A DNA stretch of 64,000 nucleotides from Mallotus nudiflorus (GCA_947683625.1 CANTUR010000904.1:1-64000); one strand, 5' to 3'. Counted from the first letter of the stretch, positions 22,000 to 35,366 are shown. Numbers and translations: made by a program. The notes: generated from the sequence alone by a model not told the origin.

Positions 22000-24900
22000 T
22001 GTCACGACCCAAAACAGGAGTCATGATCGGCGCTAGGGAACGTGAATTCTTTCGAATCCGGAACCCGTAGCAAGCCTAAAAATAAAATAAATATGCAATA
22101 ATAACAATAAAAATATAATATGCAGCGGAAAATAAAATCATAAATATTACAATATCATCCATATCAACTGGATTTAATTCAAAACTCATCACATCGCATA
22201 TATAATCTCATAAATGTATAATCTTTATACAAATCCAGTTTTACTATAATACATCTCTTTAAAACAAATACTTTAATTCACAACTACTGAAAATCACAAC
22301 TACTGAAAATCATAACTACTGCAGTGTCTAGATAAAATAAATAAGACTCAAGTAGACAATTTACATAAAGAAGCCGGGGCGGAAGAAATCCGGCGTATCG
22401 ACCTGCTACTGAGGTCTGAGGAAGTTGACTCTCCTGAAAAATAGTCAACGGAGGGGAGTCAGACCTCACTGAGTGAATTACTATAGTATATATACATACA
22501 CTCTAAGTGATAATGCATACAGTCAACAGTATATGAGTAATATGTATATATACAGGCAAGTTCATACAGATGCAGAAAAATCATTTTATATATTTTGTCT
22601 GAAAATCAACTTTTATGAAGGATCACATAGAACCCTAGAATATCGCAACCTCAGAAAATAGTGTTAAACAACACTCTAGCCATACAGGCTCACTGATTCC
22701 AAATATATCCACTTAATCCATATGGACAGTAGACTGGCCCCGAGACACTAAGTCAACCGAGCTCCAGCAGTCTGACTGCCAGTGTGATTGACCCCGAGAC
22801 ACTTGGTCAACCGAGCTCCAGCAATCACACCCACAAACCACATCTCACATATCAATAATCATAATCAAATCGATATCCACAAATAGTCAGTAATAAAGCC
22901 TAAATACTATAGGCGTACCGGTACGTACTCGGTCCTAGTGCTGCCCACTAGGTAGCACGTTCTATTGATATCCTTCATTCTTAAATATAAAACATTCATT
23001 CACAAATATAAATGATGCATGGATTTAAATAAATCAACAATATAAACCATATATATACTGGAAATATACCAAACATAAACCAGGTATATTTTGAGTATAT
23101 ATATGTCAAATAAATCCAATCAAATCATGAATTAAACTAAAAATATATTTAAAAACATTTTAAATATATTTTATTAATAAAACATGTATATAATTTATTA
23201 TATACCAAAAATATACCAAAAATATACTTGAATATAAATCATGTTATTTATGCATATTTAGTCAAAATAAAACGTGCATTTTCTAAATCATGCATCCTAA
23301 GCATATATATATAATATAGTAACTCACCTAATGCGCTCCACGAGACAGGTCCGACGGGCCTGGTCCACTAACCCTCGGTCTCGGCGCAACTAAACAAGAA
23401 ATAATTAATCGACATCAGAATAACCCTAACAGAAATCCTAGAATTCAATCTAGAGTATTCAACACAGAATCGGAAATTAGGGTTCGACTGGATATCACGT
23501 TTTACGAGAATTCTACCGGAAATCCGGCAGAACCTCCCCTGTAAAACGGACATCTCTCTACTCAAAAGAGTAGAGCCGACCCTGCAAAGAAAATACACTT
23601 CAAAAATAAACACCACAATCGATCACAACCCCTCGGTCGGACTCCAGACTACAATCTGTCGACCGGGGTCCACAAACACAGAATATATATTCAAATATAC
23701 CAAAAATATCCTTAAATCACAAAAATACATTTCATACGTAGAAATTACATAATAAATCTTGAAACACTGTAAAAATCGATTAAAACTCATTTTATTAGAA
23801 AAACCGTATATTATATATATAATTGAAAATAATTCCCGGAAAATAGTTTTAATTAGTTAAAAATACTAAATATTTGTAGAAATCATTTTTATACCTTAAA
23901 TAAATATTAAAACCAATTAAATTACATTTTTAGACAATTTAGGGTAAAATTACCAAAATACCCCTATATATATATATATACCTAAATTACTTCAAAAATT
24001 CACCAAAAAATCATACAATTATCCAAAATTAATTTTCTCAACATATTTATCAATAATATTAATAATTAAACTCAATTAACCAATTAAATTCAATTTAAAA
24101 CACAATTAACTTAATTTTACAAAATCACATAAACTTCAATAATTAAAAATAAATACTTAGAAATTCATAAAAATTCCAAATAAATTTCTATAATGCATTT
24201 CAACACCTAATTCAACCATAAACTCCAATTTCATAATTTAAATAATTAATTTCCGAAAATTAGAAAATAATATTAAAATATTCAAAAATACCCAAAAATC
24301 CAAACAATCTCCAAAAATTCTGTAAAAATTCATACATGAAGATTAAGCTACCAGGAACAACATTTGTGAAGGAAGTTTCCATGAATCAACCAAATCAAAG
24401 CTCAAAAAAATCAAAAACCAAAAGAGGCCGAAAACTTCAAATCAAAACCTAAGCAATTCTAGACCATTTTAGCTCAAACCAAAGCTAGAATAACACTCAC
24501 CGGAGCTTAAGGAGAAGATAGAGACCGGCGGTGTCGAAAACGGTGGCCGGAGGAGGGAGAAACGGCGGTGAGGAAAAGTGGTGGTCCGGCGCGCGGGAGA
24601 AGAAGAAGAAGAAGAAGAAAAAGAAAAAGAAAGAAAAAGGAAAGAGAAAGAAAAAGAAAAAGAAAGAAAAAGGAAAAGAAAAAAAAAGAAAAAAGAAAAA
24701 AAAATAAAGTAAATTAAAATAATTAAATATTAATAAATAATTAATAATAAAATAATAAATTTTAATAATTTAATAATAAATAAAATAATCAAATAATAAT
24801 AAATAAATAATAAAATATTAGGGTAATAATAAACCCTAATTAAATAAATATACACACACAGGCTTTATTTAATAATTTAAAAATATGTATGAGTTCATGC

Positions 24901-25133
24901 AAACCCGTAAATACATTTAAAATAATTAATAATACATTGTTTACGTGGAAATTTCCCCGAAAATGAAAGTCCCAGGAAAATTTTACGTAAAATACTGAAA
25001 ATAATAGACAGTAATTAAAATAGGTTTAAAATACATATCAACTCATAAAAATATCGTATAATGCATAAAAATTATTGACACTGTATATCCCGGTACAGTG
25101 TAAAAATATTTTAAAAAAACACGGGATATTACA
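22000..25133 (-). mobile_element. Solo LTR-T inserted in RNase H (3134 bp)
   Basis: Complete from TGTCACGACCC (22000) to ..CGGGATATTACA (25133), with perfect GAAGC target duplications at 21995-21999 and 25134-25138. Removing it and one duplication restores a continuous RNase H frame of the host element, which is strong proof of insertion. It contains two hairpin modules (22733-22830), the palindrome CGTACCGGTACG at 22914-22925, the CTCTACTC/GAGTAGAG palindrome at 23556-23575, a donor-like site near 24495 and a purine-rich tract at 24598-24710. Confidence 0.97.
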
Positions 25134-25138
25134 GAAGC

Positions 25139-26401
25139 ATAAGCTATCACTTTACCATTCTGCATCAACACACAACCAAGACCAACTCTAGAGGTATCAC
25201 AATAAACTATGAACTTATCCACACTATTAGGCAAAGCTAACACTGGGGCTGTAGTCAACTTCTCCTTCAATAATTGGAAACTATTCTCACAAGCTTTTGA
25301 CCACTCGAATCTAACATTCTTCTGAGTCAAGTGAGTTATAAGGGCTGCAATTCTAGAAAAATCCTGCACAAACCGCCTATAATACCCGGTTAAACCTAAA
25401 AAACTTCGAATCTCAGTAACAGAAGTCGGTTTAGGCCACTCAGACACTGCTTCAATCTTTTGTGGATCAACCTGGATACCTTCTTTAGACACCACGTGTC
25501 TAAGAAAAGAAACACTCTCTATCCAAAAATCACACTTCAAGAATTTAGCATAAAGCTGGTGATCTATCAGTGTCTGCAGTATAATCCTCAAGTGATATAC
25601 ATGCTCCTCTATACTCCTTGAATAAACCAGTATATCATCAATGAAGACTACCACAAACTGATCCATATACTGTCTGAATACCCTGTTCATCAGGTCTATA
25701 AAAGTCGTTGGTGCATTAGTCAAACCAAAAGACATCACTAGAAACTCATAATGGCCATATCGCCTGCGGAATGCTATTTTAGGAACATCGACTTCACTAA
25801 TCCGTAGCTGATGATAACCCAACCTCAGATCAATCTTGGAAAAGAACTGTGCACCCTGTAGCTGATCAAACAAGTCATCTATCCTCGGGAGAGGATACTT
25901 GTTCTTCACTGTCACCTTGTTCAGCTCTCTGTAGTCAATGCACAGTCTCAGGGTACTATCCTTCTTCTTCACAAACAGGACTAGTGCACCCCAAGGAGAA
26001 ACACTGGGTCTGATGAAACCCTTATCCAATAACTCTTGCAACTGCTCCTTCAACTCCTTCAACTCTATAGGAGCCATTCTGTAGGGTGGCATAGATATAG
26101 GAGTAGTACCTGGAACCACATCTATACAGAACTCAATCTCTTTGTGAGGTGGTAAACCTGGTAACTCCTCAGGAAAAACATCAGGAAACTCACAGGCAAC
26201 AGGAACATCTATGAGTGATAACTTCTCCACTGAAGTATCCCTGACCAATGCCCAATATCCCTGACATCCTTTCCTCAGCAACTTCTTTGTCGTAATAGTA
26301 GAAATAAGATTCTGAGGTGCTGAACTCCTATCACCCATAAACTTAAATTCTTCTTTATCAGAAATTCTGAAATTCACCTCTTTATTTCGACAATCTACCA
26401 C
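25139..26401 (-). pseudogene. Tekay-like Ty3/gypsy reverse transcriptase and proximal RNase H
   Basis: Copies element RNA into DNA in intact relatives. The minus frame runs from the protease-RT linker ([20 protein letters not shown]) through RT motifs in order: [40 protein letters not shown], the catalytic FIDDILVYS, then [19 protein letters not shown], and the RNase H start with VYCD and GKVIAYA. About 420 codons are open, so this is the best preserved retroelement ORF here, but it ends at an inserted LTR within RNase H and lacks integrase. LRLGYHQ replaces the usual LRSGYHQ, and FLRHVVS the usual FLGHVVS. Upstream it is separated from protease by a stop. Sequence style suggests the Tekay/Del chromovirus clade; a domain phylogeny was not possible. 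Confidence 0.93.
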
Positions 26402-26419
26402 GACATAGTGCTGAGATAA

Positions 26420-26939
26420 CTAGTCCATACCCAAAATAACATCAAACTCCATCACATCCAACAGAATCAAATCAGCAGGTAATTCTCTACCTCCCACGAG
26501 AACTGGACAACCAGAAAGAACAATATCGGTGTCGAAGGAATCGCTCAGAGGAGTGGCAACAGACAAAGGAAAAGCCATCCTCGAAGCTTGCCAACAAGAC
26601 ATGAAAGCAAAAATGGGAGAAATAAATGAATGCATGGTAACCGGATCAAACAAAACCCATGCATCCAGGTAACAGACAAAAATAATACCCGCCACAACTG
26701 CATTGGATGCCTGAGCATCCTGCTGAGTAAGGTGGAAGACTCTAGCCTGTCCTCAACCTCCCTACTGACTGGTAGAAGCCTGGCCAACACCTCTAGCACC
26801 TCCTCTAGTACCTCTACCATGACTTTAGTGAGGAACAAGATGAGTGGAACTCTGATGTTGGGCTGGAGGCAACTGAAATGGAACTGGTGCAACACTAGCA
26901 ATTGACTGCTATGGAAATCATGGAATCCGCGGCTGCTGA
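26420..26939 (-). pseudogene. Tekay-like gag tail and aspartic protease, broken
   Basis: On the minus strand, a Gly/Arg/Gln-rich gag tail with several stops (about 26939-26720) leads into a protease-like frame (26695-26420) with FDPVTMHSF and later LLDVMEFDVILGMD. In intact relatives the active site reads as a Asp-Pro-Gly-Ala-Thr-like box. Here the Gly and following residue are changed to Val-Thr, so the catalytic site is destroyed. DFDVILGMD near the end is the conserved ILGMD box before the linker to reverse transcriptase. The N-terminal side is cut by a solo LTR at 26940. Confidence 0.85.
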
Positions 26940-29900
26940 TGTCATGACCCAAAACAGGGGCCATGACCGGCGCTAGGGAACGGGAATTCTTTCGAATCCG
27001 GAACCCGTAGCAAGCCTAAAAATAAAATAAATCATGCAATAATAACAATAATAATATTATATGCAGCGGAAATAAAAATCATAAATATGATAATAACATT
27101 CTCATCACTGGATTTAAATCAAATTTCAACTCGTCGCATATATAAAATCTTTCAATACAAATCCAGTTTCAATATAATACATCTCTTTAAATAAAATACA
27201 TGAAATCCCACACTTATATTTCACGACTACTGCAGTGTCTATATTATATAAAAATAAGACTCAAGTAAATAATTTATATAAAGAAGCCGGGGCAGAAGAA
27301 ATCCGGCGTATCGACCTGCTACTAAGGTCTGAAGATGTTGACTCTCCTGAAAAATTGTCAACGGAGGGGAGTCAGACCACACTGAGTGAATTACTATAAT
27401 ATATATACATACACACTAAGTGATAATGCATACAATCAATAGTATATATATAATATGTATATATACAGGAAAATATGCACACATATGCAATAAAATCATT
27501 TTATATATTTTATTGAAAATCATCTTTTATGAAGGATCACATAGAACCCTAGAATATCGTAACCTCAGAAACAGTGTTAGACAACACTCTAGCCATACAG
27601 GCTCACTTATTCCAAATATATCCACTTAATCCATTTAGACAGTAGACTGGCCCCAAGACACTAAGTCAACCGAGCTCCAGCAGTCTGACTGCCAGTGTGA
27701 TTGGCCCCGAGACACTTGGTCAACCGAGCTCCAGCAATCACACCTCCAAACCACATCTCACACATCAAATAATCACATTCCATCAATATCCACACATAAG
27801 TTAGTAGTATAGCCTAAATACTATAGGCGTACCGGTACGTACTCGGTCCTAGTGCTGCCCACTAGGTAGCACGTTCTATTGATATCCTTCATCAATAATA
27901 ATATAAAACATTCATTCACAAAAATAAATGATGCATGAAGTTCAATAAAATATCAACACAAACCATATATATACTAGAAATATACCAAAAGTAAACCAGG
28001 TATATTTCGAGTATATATACGTCAAATAAATCCCATCAATTATAATTTAAGCTAGAAATATATTTGAAAACATTTTAAATATAATTTATTAACAAAACAT
28101 GTATATAATTTAATATATACCAAAAATAAACCAAAAATATACTTAAATAAAAATCATGTTATTTATGAAATTTAATCAAAATAAAATGTATATTTCTAAA
28201 ATCATGCATCCTAAGGCATATATATATAGTATAGTAACTTACCTAATGCGCTCCACGAGACGGGTCCGACGAGCCTGGTCCACTAGCCCTCGGTCTCGGC
28301 GCAACTAAACAAGCAAATAACAACAGACATTAGAATAACCCTAACAGAAATCCTAGTATTCGATCTAGAGTATTAAACACAGAATCAGAAATTAGGGTTC
28401 GACTGGATATCACGTTTTACGAGAATTCTACCGAAAATCCGACAGAACCTCCCCTATAAAACGGAAATCTCTCTACTCAAAAGAGTAGAGCCAACCCTGC
28501 AAGGAAATACACTTCGAAAAACTACACAAAGCACAATCAAAATCCCACGGTCGGACTCCAAACTACAGTCCACCGACCGGGGTCCACAATCACAGAACAA
28601 TTCAAGATATACCAAAAATATCCTTAAAACCTTAAAATACATTTTATAGGTAGAAATTATATAATTAACCTTAAAACACTGTAAAAACCGATAAAAACCC
28701 ATTTTATTAGTAAAACCGTATATTATATATATAATTGAAAATAATTCACGAAAAATAGTTTTAATTAGTTAAAAATACTAAATAATTTGTAGAAATCATT
28801 TTTATACCTTAAATAACTATTAAAACCAATTAAATTACATTTTTAGCCAATTTAGGGTAAAATTACCAAAATATCCCTATATATATAAATATACTATAAT
28901 TACTTCAAAAATTCACCAAAAATTATACAATTATCCAAAATTAATTTTCTCAACATATTTATCAATAATATTAATAACTAAACTCAATTAACCAATTAAA
29001 TTCAATTAAAAACACATTTAACCTAATTTTTCAAATTTACATAAACTTCAATAATTCAAAATAAATACATAAAAATTCATAAAAATTCCAAATAAATTCC
29101 TATAATTCATTTCAACACCTAATTTAACCATAAACCCCAATTTCATAATTTAAATAGTTAATTTCCAATAATTAGAAAATAATATTAAATATTCAAAAAT
29201 ACCCAAAAATCCAAAAAATCTCCAAAAATTCCACAAAAATTTATACATGTAGATTAAGCTACTAGGAACAACATTTGTGAAGGGAGTTTTCATGAATCAA
29301 TCAATTTGAAGCTCAAAAAAAATTGAAAACCCTAATGTGGTCAAAATTGAAAATTCGAAACCTAAGCAATTTTAGACCATTTTAGCTAAAAAAAAAGCTA
29401 GAATCACACTCATCAGAGCTCAAGGAGAAGAAAGAGACCGGTGGTGTCAAAAATGGTGGCTGAAATCGTCGTCGACGGTAAAAGGAAGAAGTTTCGGCCA
29501 AAAGGGAAAACGGGGGCTAACCGGCGCCGGGGAAGGAGCTGGGGGCGACGGAGCAGCTGGCTGAGGAAGGTGGAGCTCCTGGCGGCACACCGACAGCCGG
29601 GAATTGGAAGTTGTAGGCGGTGGTGAGGGGTGGTGGTCGGGCGCGCACGGGAAGAAGGAAGAAGAAGAAGAAGAAAAAGAAAGAAAAGAAAGAAAAGAAA
29701 AAGAAGAAAAAGAAAAGAAAAAGAAAAAGAAAAAAAGAAAAAAGAAAAAGAAAAAAATAATAAAATAATAAAAAAATAATTTTAATAATTTAATAATAAA
29801 TAAAATAATTGAATAACAATAAATTAATAAATAAATAATAAAATATTAGGGTAATATATATTAAACCCTAATTAAATAAATATATACACATAGGCTTTAT

Positions 29901-30165
29901 TTAGTCATTTAAAAATACGCATGAGTTCATGCAAGTCCGAAAATATATTTAAAATAATTAATAATAAATTGTTTACGTGAAAATTTTCTCGAAAATGCAA
30001 GTCCCGGGAAAATTTTACGTAAAGGACTGTAGATAATACACAATAATTAAAATAGGTTTTAAATACATATCAACTCGTGAAAACATCGTAATATATACAC
30101 AAAAATTATTAACACTGTATATCCCGGTACAGTGTAAAAATATTTTAAAAACACGGGATATTACA
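26940..30165 (-). mobile_element. Solo LTR-T inserted in gag (3226 bp)
   Basis: It runs from TGTCATGACCC (26940) to ..CGGGATATTACA (30165), with perfect GCTGA target duplications at 26935-26939 and 30166-30170. It interrupts gag just after the zinc knuckle. It has two hairpin modules (27640-27745), the CTCTACTC/GAGTAGAG palindrome at 28471-28490, a GC-rich exon-like island at 29440-29645 and a purine tract at 29647-29760. In this copy the donor-like GTGAG near 29408 has mutated to ATGAG. Confidence 0.97.
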
Positions 30166-31211
30166 GCTGATACCCGGAGTAAGGACACGATCTGGCATAA
30201 TGTCCTGTTTGCCCGCATCTGAAGCATGTTAGTGGTGTCAGGTAACAGGGTCCCTGATGGACTTTACCGCAGGTCTGGCATACATTGGCAGCTGATCCAG
30301 AACTACGACCACTGCTGCTACTCAAAGCACCTGACCCAAATCTGAACGGTCTACGCTGAGCTCCACGGCCATGTCTACTGCTCTGATGCACTCGCTGCTG
30401 CTGCCTCTGACTCTGCTGAGTCAATCCTCTCTGTTGACTACTCGAACCAATGTGAAAACTCGAATACGGAGTAGCCTGCAATCCACTCGACTGAACTCCT
30501 AGCTGGTAATAATCAGGCATCGCTCCTTGCCTAACTAGCCTCAGCTCAATTTCCTTGGCCAACTCAATCACAGACTCCAAAGTAAGGCCTGCTGTAAGCA
30601 TACCAGCAAATGCTGAACCCAATTCGGTGATATAGGTAGTGACCGTGAAATACTGATCTCGTATCAAATCCTCTGCATATCTACCCAGTCGAAGGAACTC
30701 TCGGGTGTACTCCTCAACCGATCGATCACCGTGAGAAATGCTAGTCAACCGGAGACGATAACTCATATGAAGAGGCTCTAGATAGAATCTCCTCATAAAC
30801 CGCTCTCGAAACTGAGCCTAGGTCATCGTCATCATATAGGACTGGATCATCTTAATAAACCAGTCCAAGGCTAGTCCTTCAATAGACAACTTGATGATCA
30901 TAATTCGCTGGTACTCGGTGTGAGCAGTCCGAGTCTGAGTCTCGATTACATGCAGAAAGTCTAGCGGATCGGAAGTCCCATCAAATTCAATCCTGCCAAC
31001 TCTGGCATAGAACAAAGCTGCCTCAGGGTCAGACATACCCTGCTGATAGGTAGGCTGAATAGCTGGAGGTATAGGAACATCCTCAAACTCAGGCTCTATA
31101 GGCTCCTTGTCCTATATCTCTCTCTGCCTACGATGACCTGTCACTCCCCGAGGTCTACCTCTACCACGACCTCTACATCTAACTGGCTGCTCAGGAGGTA
31201 AAACCTCATCC
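30166..31211 (-). pseudogene. Tekay-like gag with CCHC zinc knuckle
   Basis: Gag packages element RNA in intact relatives. On the minus strand, 31211-31037 encodes a basic RGRGRGRPRG stretch, a stop, then a Pro-rich region. From 31036 the capsid-like part runs (VGRIEFDGTSDPLDFLHVIE..), broken by a stop near 30818. The frame 30796-30166 continues (SISHGDRSVEEYTREFLRLGRYAEDL) and ends in CFRCGQTGHYARSC, a CCHC zinc knuckle. A second CxxC lies just before it (CQTCGKVHQGPC). Solo LTRs cut both edges: 31217-35087 upstream and 26940-30165 downstream. Confidence 0.92.
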
Positions 31212-31216
31212 TGAAA

Positions 31217-34200
31217 TGAAATATCCCGAATTTTTAAATATTTTTATACTGCATCGGGTGCAGTGTTAATAATTTTTGTATATATATTTATGATATTTTA
31301 TGAGTTTGTTGTTTGTTTAAAGCTAATTTTAATTATTTTATATTATTTTAAGTACTTTACATAAAATTTTTCCGGAAATTATATTTTCGGGGAAATTGAC
31401 ACGTAAGTAAATTAATACTATTTATTTTGACTAGTTTTATGAATTTGCATGAACTCATATATAATTTTAAAGTGCTAAAATAAAATGAATATATGTGTAT
31501 TTATTTAAATTAATTAGAGCTTAATTAATTTCCTTAATTTTATTATTTAATTTTTGTATTAATTAATTTTAAGTTTATAAATTATTAAACATATTAAAAT
31601 ATGTGTGTGGTGTATATTTAATGTGTGTGAAATTTTATATTATTATAATATATAGTGTAAATATACATATATATACATATATACATAAATTTTTATCAAA
31701 AAACCAAAACTTTCATTTATTTACAGTTTTGCCCCTCCTTCATCTTCTTCCTCCCAAAACGTTTTCTTCCATTTCCAGCCACTTTCAAGCTGGTTTTCTT
31801 CCTGTTACCATGCCTCTCAGCCTTCCTCTTCCACCTCCAACCATTTCCACCACCTAAAACACTCTTTTCCGGTGAGTTTTGGCCGGATTTTCTTCAAAGA
31901 GCCAAAAATTCAACTTAACTCCGACCAAGCACTTTCCGGCCACCAAATTTGATGCTTTCGGTCTGTATCTTCTCCTTGAGCTCTGGTGAGTGTGATTCCA
32001 AGCTTTGTTTCACTTGATTTGGTCTAGAATTGCTTAGGTTTCAATTTCTTCAAATCAGCCATTTTGGGTTTCGAATTTTTTTTAGCTTCAATTTGATTGA
32101 TTCATGAAAACTTACTTCACAAACTTTGTTCCTGGAAGCTTAATCTACATGCTGTAATTTTTTTAGAATTTTTGGAATTTATTTTAATTTTTGTGAATTT
32201 TTGATTATTTTATTATTATTTTCTAATTTTCGAAAATTAATTAATTAAATTATGAAATTGTGTTTTATGGTGATTATAGGAGTTGAAATGAATTATAGAA
32301 ATTTATTTGTAATTTTTGTGAATTTTTATGTATTTATTTGGAATTTATTAAGTTTAGGTAATTTTGAAAAATAGGGTTAATTATGTGTTTAATTGAAATA
32401 AATTGGTAAATTGAGTATATTTATTGATATTATTGAATTATATGTTGAGAAATTAATTTTTGAGTAATTATATAATTTTTGGTGAATTTTTGAACATTTA
32501 TAGTGAATATATATATATATAGGGGTATTTTGGTAATTTTACACTAAATTGGTTAAAAATGTAATTAAATTGGTTTTAATAGCTATTTAGGGCATAAAAA
32601 TGATTTCTGCAAATTTTTAGTATTTTTAACTAATTAAAACTATTTTTCGTAAATTATTTTCAAATTATATATAATATACTATTTTTCTAAATAAATGGGT
32701 TTTTATTGATTTTTAGTATGTTTTAGGGTTAATTACGTAATTTGGATTTATAAAATGTATTTTTATTATATAAGGGCATTTTCGATATTTTATAAATATT
32801 CTGTGAATTGTGAACCTCGGTCGGTGAATTGTAGTTTGGAGTCCGACCGAGGGATTTTGATTATAATCCTGTATTTATTCCGAAGTGTATTTCTTTGAAG
32901 GACCGGCTCTACTCTTTGAGTAGAGAGATGTCCGTTTTACAGGGGAGGTTCTGCCGGATTTTCGGTAGGATTCTCGTAAAACGTGATGTCCGGTCAAATT
33001 CCTATTCTAAAGTTGTGTCTAAAATTCTAGATCGAGTCTTTAGAATTTTTGTTAAATTTATTCTGATTTCATGTTGTCATTTGTTTGTCTAGCTGCGCCG
33101 AGACCGAGGCCTAACGGATCAGGCCCGCCGAGTTTGTCTCGTGGAGCGCTAACATGTGAGTTATTATACTGTATATATATGCACTGCATATAGGGTGCAT
33201 TATTTAGACTTTTTCATTTTCATTGTATGTTTTAAAAATGATTTAAATTATAATATTTTTGGTATATCTAGGGTTGCATTTTATATATATGCATATTAAA
33301 TAATTATGCATGTTAGTTTGATATATGCATATTAAACAATTAGGTTTGAGTTTAATACATTTGAGTAATATACACATGTTTTAAAATGTACACTTAGACA
33401 TAATTATTTTATTAAATGATTAGTATACTTTAGGTATAGTTTCAGTAGATTTTAGGTTTATTCTTAAATAATTGCATGTTAAATTATAAACCTACACTTA
33501 AATTATTTTTAAGTTTATTTTTGGTATATTTTTTATTTATTTTCGAATAAATAAATGTTTTATTATTAAATTAAACCTAACACATTAGTGGTATATTTAG
33601 GGTTTATTTTTGATATATGCATGCTAGATAATTAGGTTTATTTTTAGTATATTTGTGAATATATGTTAAACACAAACACATATTTAAATGAATATTTATA
33701 CATAAATGGTTTATTAAATGATTTGAGTACTTAGGGTATATCTTTTGCATATTTAAGTATATTTTTAAGATAATGCATGTTATATTATTGTTACTCATTT
33801 AAATTGTTTTTAACTATATTAATGATTTATCTTTAATTTATTTCATATTTTATTTGACTATATATATATATATATATATATATACCTGAAATATACTGGG
33901 TATATTTTAGGTATATTTTTGGTATATATATATATGGTTGGTTTTACTATTATGAATATGGTTCTACATTAATTATTTTTTGAATGAATGATTTATTCGA
34001 AGTGAAGGATATCAATAGAATGTGCTTCCTAGTGGGCAGCACTAGGACCGTGTACGTACCGGTACGGTAGATAAGGATTGAGTGAGAGTTAAAATTGGGT
34101 GATTATAATTGATTTAATTGATTTGACTAAGATTAATGGTATGTTAGATAGTGTGATTGCTGGAGCTCGGTTGACTAAGTGTCTCGGGGCCAATCACACT

Positions 34201-35087
34201 GACAGTCAGACTGCTGGAGCTCGGTTGACTTAGTGTCTCGGGGCCAGTCTACTGTCCATAAGTGAATTGAATGATCTATTGGGTTGATTGAGATGTGAGG
34301 TGATGGATAGTGTGATTGCTGGAGCTCGGTTGACCAAGTGTCTCGGGGCCAATCACACTGACAGCCAGACTGCTGGAGCTCGGTTGACTTAGTGTCTCGG
34401 GGCCAGTCTGCTGTCCAAATTGGAATAAGTGTTCTATTTGGAATCAAGTGAGCCTGTATGACTAGAGTGATGATGGGATTGTTTGAGGTTGTTATTATTT
34501 AGGGTCCTATGGATCCTTCATGAATTAAAACAAACGTTTTCTACATTTAGTATATTTATAAAAGCAAAGTTTGGCATTCGTGTGAAATGTGTGTATATAC
34601 ATATATATATAAGAATGCCTGATTGTTATGGTTTAGTTTGCATGTATATATAGTATAATAATTCACTCAGTGAGGTCTGACCCCCCTCAATTATTTTTTT
34701 TCAGGAGATTCCATATCGTCAGACCTTAGTTATAGAGTTCCTCACCGGTGTTCTTCAGTCCCCGGCTGTTTTATACAAATGTATATTCTAAACTTTGAAT
34801 TGTATTCTAGAAATTGCAGTAGTAGTGTCACTATATTGGAAGTGTATTATTTTGTTTGGATATTAAATACTCTGAGAATTTGTATTTGAACATTGTACGA
34901 ATATGTATTCATTTATAAAAGGATTTGGAGTATTTATTTTATATATTGATTCAGAAAAATTTTAATTTGGTCGTACTTTTATATAATTATTGTATGATTT
35001 TATTTTCTAAGGCTTGCTACGGGTTCCGGATTCGAAAGAATTCCCGTTCCCTAGCGCCGGTCATGACTCCTAGTTTGGGTCGTGACA
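31217..35087 (+). mobile_element. Solo LTR-T, long form, opposite orientation (3871 bp)
   Basis: It begins TGAAATATCCCG (31217) and ends GGGTCGTGACA (35087). Perfect TGAAA duplications stand at 31212-31216 and 35088-35092. It is inserted near the start of the Tekay-like gag, in the reverse sense to its host. It has four hairpin modules (34150-34405), CTCTACTC/GAGTAGAG at 32907-32925, CGTACCGGTACG near 34064 and a donor-like CTCTG|GTGAGTG near 31985. Its closest relative here is the copy at 2708-6659. Confidence 0.97.
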
Positions 35088-35092
35088 TGAAA

Positions 35093-35345
35093 GGACTCAT
35101 CATCCTCGACCTTAACGACTTATGGAGCGACACGCGCTTGCCTTCTCATTTTGAAAAGATAACAGAACGATTCAGACAAAATAAATAACGGAAGAATAAC
35201 GCAAAAAACTAAAGCAAGGAATATTCATCAAGACATACTCGAACCTAAGCCACTGCAATAGTTTAAAAAAAAAACAACACTGAAAACTAGGGCCACAACT
35301 CACACAACTAAGCCCTGACACAGAACTACGCTCTGATACCAACTT
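35093..35345 (-). other. Tekay-like leader and gag start
   Basis: Internal sequence between the primer-binding site and the first gag text. On the minus strand a short acidic stretch (VEDDESF) just before the TGAAA site continues in frame into gag at 31211. No clear initiator context could be fixed because stops occur upstream. Confidence 0.6.
35331..35341 (-). other. Primer-binding site of the Tekay-like element
   Basis: On the minus strand the text TGGTATCAGAG follows the LTR end (..GGTCGTGACA) after four bases. It is the standard initiator-Met tRNA primer site of many plant Ty3/gypsy elements. It fixes the element's sense as minus and its LTR as the LTR-T family. Confidence 0.9.
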
Positions 35346-35366
35346 TGTCACGACCCAAAATAGGAG
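35346..35366 (-). mobile_element. 21-bp stub of the Tekay-like 5' LTR
   Basis: TGTCACGACCCAAAATAGGAG is the 3' end of an LTR-T repeat in minus sense, next to the primer-binding site. It then stops abruptly and Tat gag sequence begins. The remainder of this LTR has been lost. Confidence 0.85.

Noticed and set aside
25139..26401. Possibility that the long reverse transcriptase frame is an active element
   Set aside because: RNase H is interrupted by a solo LTR, integrase is absent, the protease active site is changed and gag has stops and two insertions.
29441..29626. GC-rich basic frame inside an LTR
   Set aside because: Plus-strand frame opposite to LTR sense, explained by the GC-rich island; no domain and no counterpart frame in other copies.
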